Shown: positions 35,377 through 45,900 of the stretch, in pieces
Numbering within the stretch: the stretch's first letter is position 1
Layout of the letters: each line of letters opens with the position of its first letter
NCBI GenBank assembly: GCA_023421675.1
Contig: JAEZTC010000010.1
Coordinates: 234,878-298,877, forward strand
Source of the DNA: Bacillota bacterium
GTDB taxonomy: Bacteria; Bacillota; Clostridia; Acetivibrionales; JANLFN01
Direction: 5' to 3'
DNA length: 64,000 nt
Made by a program: the position numbers and the translations under genes
The notes under the pieces: model-generated
The model's input: the letters and a program-made list of their open reading frames with translations, nothing else
Told to the model about the DNA's origin: nothing
Database searches by the model: none

Positions 35377-36021
35377 ATGCAGCAATCCAAACGAGTTGTT
35401 TATGATGTAACTCTAGATATATCAAATAAAACACCTGTTTTTCCAGGGGACCCGGGAGTAGTTGTTACTCCTGTAATAAGCATATCAGATGGACATGTCG
35501 CTAATGTCTCAAATATTAGTATAGGTTCTCACATGGGGACTCACATAGATGCTCCGAAGCATTTTTTCGATTCCGGTAATACCATTGATAAACTTCCAAT
35601 TGATTCTCTCGTTGGTACTGCAAGAGTTATTGATGTACCTGATAGAGATTTCATTAGTGCGCAAGATCTAAAATCTTTTGATATAAAATCAGGTGAAATA
35701 ATAATTTTAAAAACCAGAAACTCCTCATTTATTGAGGAGTCTGAGTTTAATACAAAATTTGTTTATCTTTCCAGGGATGCAGCTGAATATCTAGTTGAGG
35801 CTGGTATAAAAACTGTTGGTATAGACTACCTGTCAATTGAAGAATATCAGTCGTCTGATTCCAGTGTTCATAAAATTCTTTTATCAAACAACATAGTTAT
35901 TATTGAAGGACTAAAACTCAAAGGAATTAAACAAGGGAAATATGAAATAGCTGCGCTTCCTTTAAAAATCCAAGGGTGTGACGGAAGTCCTGCAAGAGTG
36001 GTTCTAATCGATAATTATTGA
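35377..36021 (+). CDS. Cyclase-family (KynB-like) metal-dependent hydrolase
   Basis: A 214-residue protein of the family that includes kynurenine formamidase. The metal-binding signature HMGTHIDAPKHF and the conserved TPVFPGDP N-terminus are visible, as are VGIDYLSIE and the C-terminal LPLKIQGCDGSPARVVLI. CGGGAG precedes ATG 35377. No tryptophan-degradation genes are nearby, so the substrate is open; other members act on different amides or lactones. Confidence 0.85.
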   Translation: MQQSKRVVYDVTLDISNKTPVFPGDPGVVVTPVISISDGHVANVSNISIGSHMGTHIDAPKHFFDSGNTIDKLPIDSLVGTARVIDVPDRDFISAQDLKSFDIKSGEIIILKTRNSSFIEESEFNTKFVYLSRDAAEYLVEAGIKTVGIDYLSIEEYQSSDSSVHKILLSNNIVIIEGLKLKGIKQGKYEIAALPLKIQGCDGSPARVVLIDNY

Positions 36022-36040
36022 AACAGGAAAGGTAGAAACC

Positions 36041-37399
36041 ATGTTAAAAACTCAGGGTAAAAAAATTGTTGATGAAAATGGTAACAATGTAATATTAAGA
36101 GGTTTTTCCATAGGTAACTGGCTGATGCTGGAAGCATATATGCTGGGCTTTTCGGGTGTTGAGCAGAAACTGAAGGAGCATATCGAAAGAATAGGCGGTG
36201 TTGAAAAAAAAGATTATTTTTTTAATAAGCTTATTGAAGAATATATTACTGAAAAAGATATTAAATATATAAAAAGTCTTGGCTGCAATGTAGTACGTAT
36301 ACCTCTGAACTATAGAATGTTTGAGTCAGACAAGGATTTTTACCACTATAAACGTGACTGCTTCAGGCATATTGACAGGGTAGTGGACATATGCGCCAAG
36401 TACGGAATATATGTAATACTGGATATGCATGCTGCTCAAGGCTATCAAAATGCTGACTGGCACTGTGACAACTATAGTCGCGAAACACGGCTGTTTAAAG
36501 AGAAAAGCTACCGTGTAAGACTTGCCAGGCTGTGGCAGTTTATTGCAGAACATTATAAGGGCAACAGTACAATCGCAGGATATGATCTTATAAATGTACC
36601 AGAAGCTAAAAATCAGGAAATAGATGTACTTTATGAATTATATAAGGAAATAACAAGGCTGATAAGGGAGACTGATAAGGAACATATAATTTTCATTGAG
36701 GGAAATAGGAATATAGGAAACTTTGATTATTTTGGCCCTCCGTTTGATGATAACCTTGTATATACCGCACATGTCTTTTTTGATCCGCTTTACAAAAATT
36801 TCAACCTTCCGGGAACTGTTTTTAATATGGTATATGACAGAAAAAAAGCTGAGGATCTGGTTGAGCTTAGTGACAAATACATAATTAATTATAATGTGCC
36901 TTGCATGATTGCCGATGTTGGTTTTTATGATATTACCAAATCCTTTGATGAAAAACGCAAACGTGTGATGTGCGACCTGCTTGACATTTTTAATGAACGT
37001 GAATATTCTATGACTGTTTGGAGTTATAAGGATATTGGAAATGTTGGAATGGTATACCCTCGTATAGATACTGATTGGATGAAGTTTATTGAAAAGTATC
37101 TGGAGCTCAAGCTGAAATATCGTATGGATACTGAGCCAGTAGAAGGTGAACCATGGATACTTACAGACATGATTAAGTCCTATATACAGGATGATTTTAG
37201 GAACGAAATATCCAAACTTGATAATATTATCAGAATTAAGATATCAGATGCATTTTCTAATGTATTACAGGAAAGGTTTGCAAAGGAGTTATCCTTGTTA
37301 AGCTATGAGCAGCTGGATAAATTAGCCTGCTCCTTCAATTTTGATAACTGTATGATAAAAGAAGAGATAGCAAAGCTTGTAAAAGAACATTTTGAATGA
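36041..37399 (+). CDS. GH5-fold protein lacking both catalytic glutamates (probable pseudoenzyme)
   Basis: Residues ~1-365 follow the glycoside hydrolase 5 pattern: FSIGNWLMLE, NVVRIPLNYRMF, VILDMHAAQG, YTAHVFFDP and MTVWSYKDIG. The acid/base motif normally LxNEP reads LINVP with Val186 in place of Glu, and the nucleophile motif normally GEFG reads ADVG with Asp292. No signal peptide is present, unlike secreted cellulases. A helical extension of ~80 residues (370-452) follows. AGGAAAGG precedes ATG 36041, 20 bases after the cyclase gene, suggesting cotranscription. Could be a carbohydrate-binding or regulatory protein; loss of hydrolysis is predicted, not shown. Confidence 0.8.
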   Translation: MLKTQGKKIVDENGNNVILRGFSIGNWLMLEAYMLGFSGVEQKLKEHIERIGGVEKKDYFFNKLIEEYITEKDIKYIKSLGCNVVRIPLNYRMFESDKDFYHYKRDCFRHIDRVVDICAKYGIYVILDMHAAQGYQNADWHCDNYSRETRLFKEKSYRVRLARLWQFIAEHYKGNSTIAGYDLINVPEAKNQEIDVLYELYKEITRLIRETDKEHIIFIEGNRNIGNFDYFGPPFDDNLVYTAHVFFDPLYKNFNLPGTVFNMVYDRKKAEDLVELSDKYIINYNVPCMIADVGFYDITKSFDEKRKRVMCDLLDIFNEREYSMTVWSYKDIGNVGMVYPRIDTDWMKFIEKYLELKLKYRMDTEPVEGEPWILTDMIKSYIQDDFRNEISKLDNIIRIKISDAFSNVLQERFAKELSLLSYEQLDKLACSFNFDNCMIKEEIAKLVKEHFE

Positions 37400-37415
37400 T
37401 TTGGGTTTAATTTTA

Positions 37416-38087
37416 CTAGAACATCTCCAATATAAACTGGTTTTTGCCAAGCCATTTTTTACGTAGTTCATAATCAGGCATTATTGATTTTACCTCTGCC
37501 CAAAAGCTGCTTGAATGGTTTTTATGTATAACATGTGACAACTCATGTACAATTACGTAATCAATTGTTTCAAGAGGTGCCATTACAAGCCTCCAGGTAA
37601 AGCACAAGCCGTTTTTGGAATTGCACGAACCCCAGCGCCTTCTGGCATTGGTAATTTTAATGCTGCTGCATTTTATGCCTGTAATTCCAGAATAATATTC
37701 AACCCTCTCAGTTATTATTCGCAACACTTCTTTTTTATACCATTTACAAATTGTTTGCTCAGCCTTATCAATCTGTTTATATGGTAAAACAAGAGTATTT
37801 TCAATTATTCCTGTGTAATTACCTGCAACGTACTTAAGATAATAGCTCTTCCCAAGGTAAAGATATTCCTCCCCTTCGGTATATTGTTTTTTTTGCAGGC
37901 AGGGCATATTTCGTTTTACAAGCTCCTGCTTTGTCAATATCCATTTGGATTTTTCCTCAACAACCTTTTTAATGTATTCAATGGGAGTTTTATAGGGAGC
38001 CCTGATTATCAGCTTTCCATTATGATCTATAGTAAAAGATATGGTTTTTCTTTTTGAACGTACCAGTTCATCTATATGAATATTCAT
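37416..38087 (-). CDS. YgjP/DUF45-family metallopeptidase
   Basis: A 223-residue cytoplasmic protein with the zincin motif VHELSHVIHKNHSSSFW (HExxH plus a downstream His and the family-typical SSSFW), the RRRWGSC stretch and a conserved N-terminal beta-rich region (KLIIRAPYKTPIEYIKK). This is the family related to the peptidase of SprT/Wss1-like enzymes; physiological substrate unknown. AGAGGT lies six bases before its ATG. Confidence 0.9.
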   Translation of the reverse strand: MNIHIDELVRSKRKTISFTIDHNGKLIIRAPYKTPIEYIKKVVEEKSKWILTKQELVKRNMPCLQKKQYTEGEEYLYLGKSYYLKYVAGNYTGIIENTLVLPYKQIDKAEQTICKWYKKEVLRIITERVEYYSGITGIKCSSIKITNARRRWGSCNSKNGLCFTWRLVMAPLETIDYVIVHELSHVIHKNHSSSFWAEVKSIMPDYELRKKWLGKNQFILEMF

Positions 38088-38151
38088 TTTAAACCTCTGG
38101 AATAAGTTATTTAAGATATTTTATATTATATCAGAACAAGGTGGTTGAAAC

Positions 38152-38183
38152 AAAAAACCGCTGATTTCAATCAGCGGTTTTTG
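38152..38183. terminator. Bidirectional intrinsic terminator
   Basis: AAAAAACCGCTGAT (38152-38165) pairs with ATCAGCGGTTTTT (38170-38182): an A-run before and a T-run after a strong stem. It lies between the small minus-strand gene and the YgjP gene promoter side, and reads as a terminator for the minus or plus direction. Confidence 0.85.
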
Positions 38184-38192
38184 CCTCTAAAA

Positions 38193-38330
38193 TTACTTTT
38201 TTCTTAGAAGAGCACATGTTAACAGTGCTATAGTACCAAATGCTATTGTGTGTATTGCAATCCACCCAGGCTTACCAAATTCAAGTAAAGTATCATCCAT
38301 GGTGTTCTTTTTCTTGCAGTAAATATTCAT
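38193..38330 (-). CDS. Small single-helix membrane protein, unknown
   Basis: A 45-residue protein (MNIYCKKKNTMDD... ending CALLRKK) with one hydrophobic helix at about 24-42. GGTGG lies eight bases before this ATG; longer frames upstream lack a ribosome site. No family recognised. Flanked by terminators on both sides, so it is likely its own transcript. Confidence 0.5.
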   Translation of the reverse strand: MNIYCKKKNTMDDTLLEFGKPGWIAIHTIAFGTIALLTCALLRKK

Positions 38331-38403
38331 ATTACACGCCACCTTTTTGCTTATTTCTCTATATAGAATAACCTGATTTTTCAATACAAATGCAAACAAA
38401 TTA

Positions 38404-38425
38404 AAAGCCGCTTTTAAGCGGCTTT
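38404..38425. terminator. Hairpin terminator downstream of stalk-domain gene
   Basis: AAAGCCGCTT and AAGCGGCTTT (38404-38425) form a compact G/C-rich stem; on the minus strand it is followed by TTTTAATTT. It ends the minus-strand gene at 38437. Confidence 0.75.
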
Positions 38426-38436
38426 ATAAGTAAAGA

Positions 38437-39552
38437 TTATTTGATTTCATCAGGAAGCGATATTTCAAAATCAGTAGCAAAATCATAAGTATTTACTACC
38501 TTGCCGGAAATTGTGGTTTTGGCCTGGCTTATATTAAGGTCACCGTTAAAATTAAAGGTTATGCTTATTATGGAATTTGTTTTTTTATCAATAACAATTT
38601 CCATATTTGAATTTTTAATTGACGGCTTGAGCTTAAGCCCGAAACTGCTGAACTGTGTAGTAAAGGAATCAATGATTTCATTACGGTATATGCTGCCTTT
38701 GAGGATAATTTTATTATCGTCCGGGGTACTAGCTGGAACCAGGCCTGCATAAAGAATGTCCATGTTTTGCATTGAAAGTCCGAACATAGAATTAATTTGT
38801 GCCTGTGTAATACTAAGCTTCTGCCATTTAGTAGCCGATAATTCCTTATAGAATGCAGCATTTTCAGTAATATAATATTCTTTTTTTGTTGATACTTCGT
38901 CCGAACTGGTATCAACAAGATCATACCTGAGTTTTTTCTCAAGGTCGATATTTGAGTCTGAATCGGTAGTCAGGTTGTAAGTCTTACCTGCCATTTCTAT
39001 TGCAGAAGATAAGGATGATGATAATTTATATTTTTTAACTGTTTTGTTTGCGGCTTCGACCTGGTCAAAAATTGATTTCACATTCTTAAAATCTTCCTCA
39101 CCCTTAATGAATACAGTAGAGGTCTGACCATCCCATATAACTTTTTTCCCCAGTGTTTGAGCAACAAAACGTGTCGGTATGTAAGTTGATCCTTTATAGG
39201 ACGCGGGGGCAGCGTCAAGTTTGATGGGACTATCATTGACAAAAGCAGTGAGGTCACCAAGCTTAAGGTATACTTTCGTTGAATCCTTGTATATGGTAAC
39301 ACTTTTTTCAGGAGTGCTCCAGATAATGTGATCGTTGTCATTTGGAACACCCAGACTTACCAGAAGCTCCCGTAATGGCAGCAGTGTGCTGTTGTTGACA
39401 GCAATCGGAACCTTTGAGAAGTTCTGCTTAATACCATCGATTACAATATTCAATCCTGAACATTCCACAACTGTATTGTCTGCATATGCTGCAGGCAAGC
39501 ATATGGATGAAAACATCAGAACGATTATTATAAAAAGGCTTACTTTTTTCAT
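38437..39552 (-). CDS. Copper amine oxidase N-terminal-domain (stalk) secreted protein
   Basis: A 371-residue exported protein: signal peptide 1-24 (cleaving after AAYA), then the stalk domain of the copper-amine-oxidase N-terminal type (~30-150; VAVNNSTLLPLRELL-like, STYIPTRFVAQTLGKKVIWDGQTSTV), which occurs in many clostridial wall proteins and does not imply oxidase activity. Residues ~155-371 resemble LolA/LppX-like lipid-binding folds in layout (KKYKLSSSLS, YYITENAAFYKE), tentative. GGAGGG precedes its ATG by seven bases. Confidence 0.8.
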   Translation of the reverse strand: MKKVSLFIIIVLMFSSICLPAAYADNTVVECSGLNIVIDGIKQNFSKVPIAVNNSTLLPLRELLVSLGVPNDNDHIIWSTPEKSVTIYKDSTKVYLKLGDLTAFVNDSPIKLDAAPASYKGSTYIPTRFVAQTLGKKVIWDGQTSTVFIKGEEDFKNVKSIFDQVEAANKTVKKYKLSSSLSSAIEMAGKTYNLTTDSDSNIDLEKKLRYDLVDTSSDEVSTKKEYYITENAAFYKELSATKWQKLSITQAQINSMFGLSMQNMDILYAGLVPASTPDDNKIILKGSIYRNEIIDSFTTQFSSFGLKLKPSIKNSNMEIVIDKKTNSIISITFNFNGDLNISQAKTTISGKVVNTYDFATDFEISLPDEIK

Positions 39553-39901
39553 TTATGACCCTCCATTTTTTATTAAGCTTATTTCTTTCATTATGTTTAT
39601 TCATTTAATTGGAATTTCATGATTGACATGCTTCCATTATACTCTTTTTAAATCTATATATGCTGCAATTATTTTAACAGGCAGTATATTTTTCTTTACT
39701 GATAAGCTGATTGATTTCACTATTTTCAATGGTTTATATACGGCCTTTAGGATATAAACACCAATTAAATATTTATCTCAATCTTATATATTTTGAATGA
39801 ATTAAACATCTATGGGAGATAATTTTTATTATCCATAATTTGTTTTATGGCAAACATTAATAGTTTCCGAACTAAAATTATTTCAGGAGAAAGCAACATT
39901 T
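39553..39901. other. Divergent intergenic region before cyclic glucan synthase gene
   Basis: A 349-base A/T-rich gap between divergent genes that must contain both promoters. I see no clear -35/-10 pair. The only structured element is a 16-bp inverted repeat GATAAT-TTTT-ATTATC at 39818-39833, possibly an operator for the gene at 39902. Confidence 0.4.
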
Positions 39902-42900
39902 ATGTATATAAGCACCAGTGTGTTATTTATTGTGTTAGCTGTTTTAGTTATTGTTTTAATAACTATAATTATATTTCAGAGACAAAAAAGCAACAAGGTA
40001 ATTAAAACTAATGATGCTTCACTCACTTGCGAGGAGCTAGAAATTCATGCCAGAAAAGTGGCTGTAGAGCATTCCATAGGTAAGAAGAATTCAGTAAAAT
40101 GGCCTGTGCCCAGAATGATGGATAACTATGACTTTATACACTCGGTGTATAAAAGTCTTAATGATGACATACAAAAAAAGCGTGCAATACCTCCTGCATC
40201 TGAATGGTTGCTGGATAATTTCTATATAATTGAGGAGCAGGTTAAAAGCATTAACAGGGATTTATTAAAAAAGGAGTATTCAATGCTGCCTGTGCTCAAA
40301 TGTGGCACACTTAAGGGCTATCCTAGAATTCATGCTGTTGCAATGGATCTTGTTGCACATACCGATGGGCAGCTTGATGAAAACATTATTTATAATTATC
40401 TAAAGGCGTACCAATCGCATACTATTCTTCTGGATCGTGAAATTTGGGTACTTCCTACTATGATCAGACTGTCTCTAATAGAAAATATCAGAAGCATATG
40501 TGAAAAAATCAGGGAGACACAGTCTCAGTGGGCACAGGCTGATGAAATAATCGACAACTGGCTCAACAATGAAGGAACAGATGCAGACCGCATTTTGAGG
40601 ATGATTAAAAATAAATTCAAGAACAGTGGAGAAATATATCCATCTTTTATAGAACATCTTTCATACAGGCTCAGAAGAGAAAAAAGAGGGTATACGCAAG
40701 TACTCAAATATATAGATGAAAGCCTTGGCGTATTTGGTATAAGTGTTGGGGAAACCGCACTCAAAGAGCACAATTCCCAGGCAGTCTATACTGTATCTAT
40801 AGGGAATTGTATAGTAAGCCTTAAATATATTTCTACCTTTGATTGGTCAGAAATCTTTGAATCAATAAGTATTGTTGAACAGACCTTAAGGCAGGACCCT
40901 GACGGGACCTATCCCTTAATGGACTTTTCATCAAGAAACTTTTACAGAAGGCAAATTGAAAAAATGGCACGGAAGTACAAGATTTCCGAGCTTCACATTG
41001 TAAGGGAGGCAGTTGAACTTGCAAAAGCGGGGAAAGCCAGCTCAAGCAAAGAAGAAGTGGGGTATAGAAGCCATGCAGGATACTATATTATCGGAAAGGG
41101 CAGTCAAATTTTAAAGAACAGGCTCAGAGTAAGGGATAACATTTTTAATTCCTTTTCTCAGAGAGTATTAATGCACCCAGGTTTTTTATATATAGGCTTG
41201 ATGATAATACTTCTAGCTGCACTGGAAATCTTACTTTGCAATTATGTGTTTTATTCTTTTTCAGAAAGAAGCCTTATATATACATTAATGTCGGGTGTTT
41301 TTATGCTGATTCCGCTTTCAGAGGTCGTTATAGGACTTGTTAACTGGCTTGTATGCAGCATTCATAAACCCTATACCTTCCCGAGGCTTGAACTAAAGGA
41401 AGGAATACCGTCAGAGCTTACCACGGTAATTGCCATGCCTGTTCTCTTATCTGACAGCAAACGTGTCGTGGAATTGCTTGAAAATCTTGAAAGCCATTAT
41501 CTTTCAAACAAGTATGATAATGTTTTCTTTGCTATAGTAGGCGATTTAAAGGATTCAGATATACCGATAATGTCTGCGGATAAGGAAATTATTAGCTCTG
41601 CTTTGGAAGGAGTAAAAAAACTAAACAAAAAATATTCAAAATGTGATAATAATATATTTTATTTTTTATACAGACACAGGACCTTTAATGAGAGCCACAA
41701 GAAATGGATGGGCTGGGAGAGGAAAAGGGGAGCGCTTTTAGAATTTAATAATTTGTTATTAGGGTCCAGGAAAACCAGCTTTGCAAATACTGATGGAATA
41801 TCTTTAGGCGATGCTGGAATCAAATATGTTATAACACTTGATGCAGATACTATACTTCCTATCGGAATGGCCAAAAAAATGATAGGAACAATTGCGCACC
41901 CCCTTAACAGAGCTGTTATCGATGTTGATAAGGGTGTTGTAATAGAGGGGTATGGACTTATACAACCAAAAGTATCTTTTGATATTGAGAGTTCAAACAA
42001 GTCGCTGTTCTCACGGATTTTTACAGGTCAGGAAGGTATAGACCCATATTCAAGCGCCATTTCAGATATATATCAGGATATTTTCTGCGAAGGTATTTAT
42101 ACAGGCAAGGGCATTTATGACCTCTATGTTTACCAGACTGTACTTGAAAATGCAATTCCAGATGATGCCATACTTAGCCATGACCTTTTGGAAGGCTGTT
42201 ATATAAGGGCTGGGTTGGCTTCAGACCTCGAACTTGTAGATTCTTATCCCTCCAAATATAACTCGTATGCAGCAAGACTGCATAGATGGGTAAGAGGAGA
42301 CTGGCAGCTCATCGGCTGGCTGAGAAAAAAAATACCTAACAGAACGGGCTTGAAGGTACAAAACCCTCTTTCACTCATATCTAAGTGGAAGATACTTGAC
42401 AATATGCGAAGGAGTCTTGTATCCCCTGCAAGTATGCTTTTGATTATACTCGGATTCAGTCTGCTTCCAGGCAGTAGCTTGTTTTACCTTGTAATAGCTT
42501 TACTTCCTTTGCTGGTACCTCTTATAACTGGAATAATTGCTATAATAATTTCTGGCAGGATTTTTACCAAAAGAATAAAAAGATATATGCCTGTAATTTC
42601 TGGTTTTAAGGCAACATTCCTACAAACGCTGCTCACAATATTATTTCTGCCTCATCAGGCTTACCTCATGCTTAATGCAGTTGCTGTTACAATAGGGAGG
42701 GTACTGTTTACCAGAAGGAATATGCTGGAATGGGTAACTGCAGCTGATGTGGAAAAAGGACAGAAAAATTCCTTGGATAGTTATATGAGGAAAATGGGTG
42801 CCGCTATTTTTGAAGGGCTGATCATTGTATTGCTTGCACTGCTCATAAAGCCTGCATGGCTATATATAGGACTTTTGCTTTTGGTAATATGGGCTTGCTC

Positions 42901-45900
42901 ACCTTTAATTGCTTACAGGATAAGTATTATAGATGATTATAAGCCGGCAAGGCTTTCAGACAGCAATATACTGGAACTGCGCAGGTATGCACGCAAAACT
43001 TACAGATATTTTGAAGAGTTTGCAGATATGAAAAACCATTACCTTGCACCTGATAATTTTCAAGAGGATCCTCCGCGAGGGATTGCGTACAGAAGCTCCC
43101 CAACCAATATCGGTCTGGGCCTTCTTGCCAACATAACTGCCAGGGACCTTGGCTTTATAGGTACAAGGGAGATGATTGACAATCTCTCCAACACAATTTC
43201 TACAATAGAAAAGATGGACAAATGGAATGGTCATCTTTATAACTGGTATGATACAAGAACCCTGAGACCATTGAAACCAAGGTATGTTTCTACTGTGGAC
43301 AGCGGTAATTTTGTATGTTATCTTATAACGCTTGAACAAGGATTAAAAGAGTATTTAAATACACCGCTTTTTGATAACAAACTGATAAAAGGTATGAGGG
43401 ATACCTTCAGTCTTGCAGGGAGCGATGAACTGGAGCTTTTTGATTCAAGTAAAGCACTTTCAAAATTGATTTTAGCGGAACATGCAGGAATAAGTAACTG
43501 GAATGCTTTCATTGAAGAACTTCTCAGTGGTTTTAAACTGCGGAATAATAAGAAATCTCCATGGAAATCAAAAGCATTCCATGCAACAAAAGCTCTAAAA
43601 AAAGATATTAATGAGTTTTTCAGCTGGCTGGAATGCATGAGTGATGTACCCCAGGGGTTTCCACAAGCTGCCCTTGGCGACATCAAAAATGCTTTGGCTT
43701 CAATAGAATTAAACTCCAGGCTTTCAGATCTTAATCCTGATTATGAAAAAGCATGCGGCTTAGTGGATACTTTATGTAAAGACTTTAATAACAATGATGA
43801 AGAGGACGGAAACCTGAAATGGCTGCTTTTGTTACAAGATAAGCTGGATGAGTCTTCACGGCACATTAAGTTATTTGTAGATCGGTACAATAATTTGATA
43901 GAAAGAATTACTGCATTATCTGAAGGAATAAGGTTTTCTCCGCTATATGTTGAAAAGAAACAGATGTTTTCAATTGGCTACAATATAGAAGAGGAAAGGC
44001 TTACAAATTCGTTTTATGACCTTTTGGCTTCGGAAGCAAGACAGACAAGCTTTATAGCCATCGCCAGGGGAGAGGTTCCTTTGAAGCATTGGTTCAAGCT
44101 TGGCAGAGCTTTAACAACAGTTGATAATTACAAGGGCCTGGTTTCTTGGACAGGAACAATGTTTGAATACCTTATGCCCTTAATCATTATGAAAAGCTAT
44201 AAAAATACACTGCTGGATGAAACATATTCATTCGTTATCAGAAGCCAGCACAAGTACGGAAAACAGAGGGGCATCCCATGGGGAGCTTCAGAATCCTGTT
44301 TTTACTCGCTTGATATTAATCTTGATTATCAGTATAAGGCGATCGGGGTTCCATGGCTTGGACTTAAACGAGGCCTTGTAGAGGATGCAGTTTCTGCACC
44401 CTATGCAACGCTTCTGGCCTTTTTAGTGGACCCGGAAACAGCTATGGAAAACTTAAATAAGCTAAGAAGAGAGGGACTGGAAGGACCATATGGCTTTTAT
44501 GAAGCTGTTGATTACACTCAGGGTAGGATTCCATTTGGTGCAAAACGTGCGATTATTAAATCGTTTATGGCTCACCACCAGGGAATGGGGCTTCTTTCGC
44601 TCAATAATTATATAAATGACTCTATAATGCAGGTCCGTTTTCATGCAGATCCTGTAGTGAAGTCTGCCAAACTTTTGCTTCAGGAAAAAGTACCTGTAAA
44701 TATTGTTTACACAAAGGAAACAAAGGAAAAGGTAATACCTTTTAAGGATATAGTTTATAAAGAACGCGGACCATTAAGGAAATTCAGACTTCCAGATCCA
44801 GTTCTTCAGAAGGTGCATATACTTTCGAACGGTTATTATACAGTAATGTTAACCGACAGAGGTACAGGCTTCAGCAGGACAAAAACAGCTTCAGTTACAA
44901 GGTGGCGGGAAGACAGTACGCTTGACAGCTATGGCATGTTCTTTTATATAAGGAATACTACCAACAATCGGGTATGGTCTTCTGCATACGCACCTTTCAA
45001 TATCATTCCTGACAAATATGAAGTCACTTTTTTAGGCGATAAAGTCCGGTTCAGGCGTTTTGATGGTGAGATAGAAACTGAAACCGAAATAGTGGTAACA
45101 TCAGGAGACAATGCTGAAATCAGGAGAATTTCCCTTAAAAATCATGGCCAAATACCATGTATACTTGAGGTTACCAGCTATTTTGAGACTATAATAGCAC
45201 CGCAGGCATCTGACGTCGCACACCCTGCATTCAGTAACCTGTTTGTTAAAACAGAGTTTATACCGGAAAGCGGAAGCATAATAGCAACAAGAAGGCCTAG
45301 AACTGAAACTGAAAAGAACATGTGGATAGCACACACTGCAGTGTCCGAAGGAAAGGTTACAGCTGATACGCAGTTTGAAACCGACAGGGCTCAATTCCTT
45401 GGAAGAGGCCATACTACAGCAATGCCTGCGGTTATTGAACAGAATAAGCCTTTATCAAACTCAAGCGGTCCAATACTTGACCCTATTATGAGCCTTAGGA
45501 AAAGAATTGAGGTAGGTGCAGGTGAAACTGCAAAAATCTCTTTTATTACTATTGTATGTGAAACCAGTGAAGCTTTAATGGACACAATTGAAAGGTATAA
45601 CAGCCCCGAGGCAGTTGAAGGTGCATTCCGACTTGCTTTGACACGAAGTCAGGTAGAGGCGAGGTATTTAAATATTAAGGCTTCTGAAATGGAATTTTAT
45701 CAGGAGATGCTTTCGCATATATTGTTTATAAGCCCTCTGCGCAGACAGTACCAGGAAATTATAATACAGAATAAAAAAGGCCAGCCGTCCCTTTGGCCAT
45801 ACGGCATATCTGGTGATCTTCCCATTGTGCTTGTAATTCTCAAGAAATCAGATGAAGTGGATACACTTTATGAAGTACTAAAAATGCATGAATACTGGCG

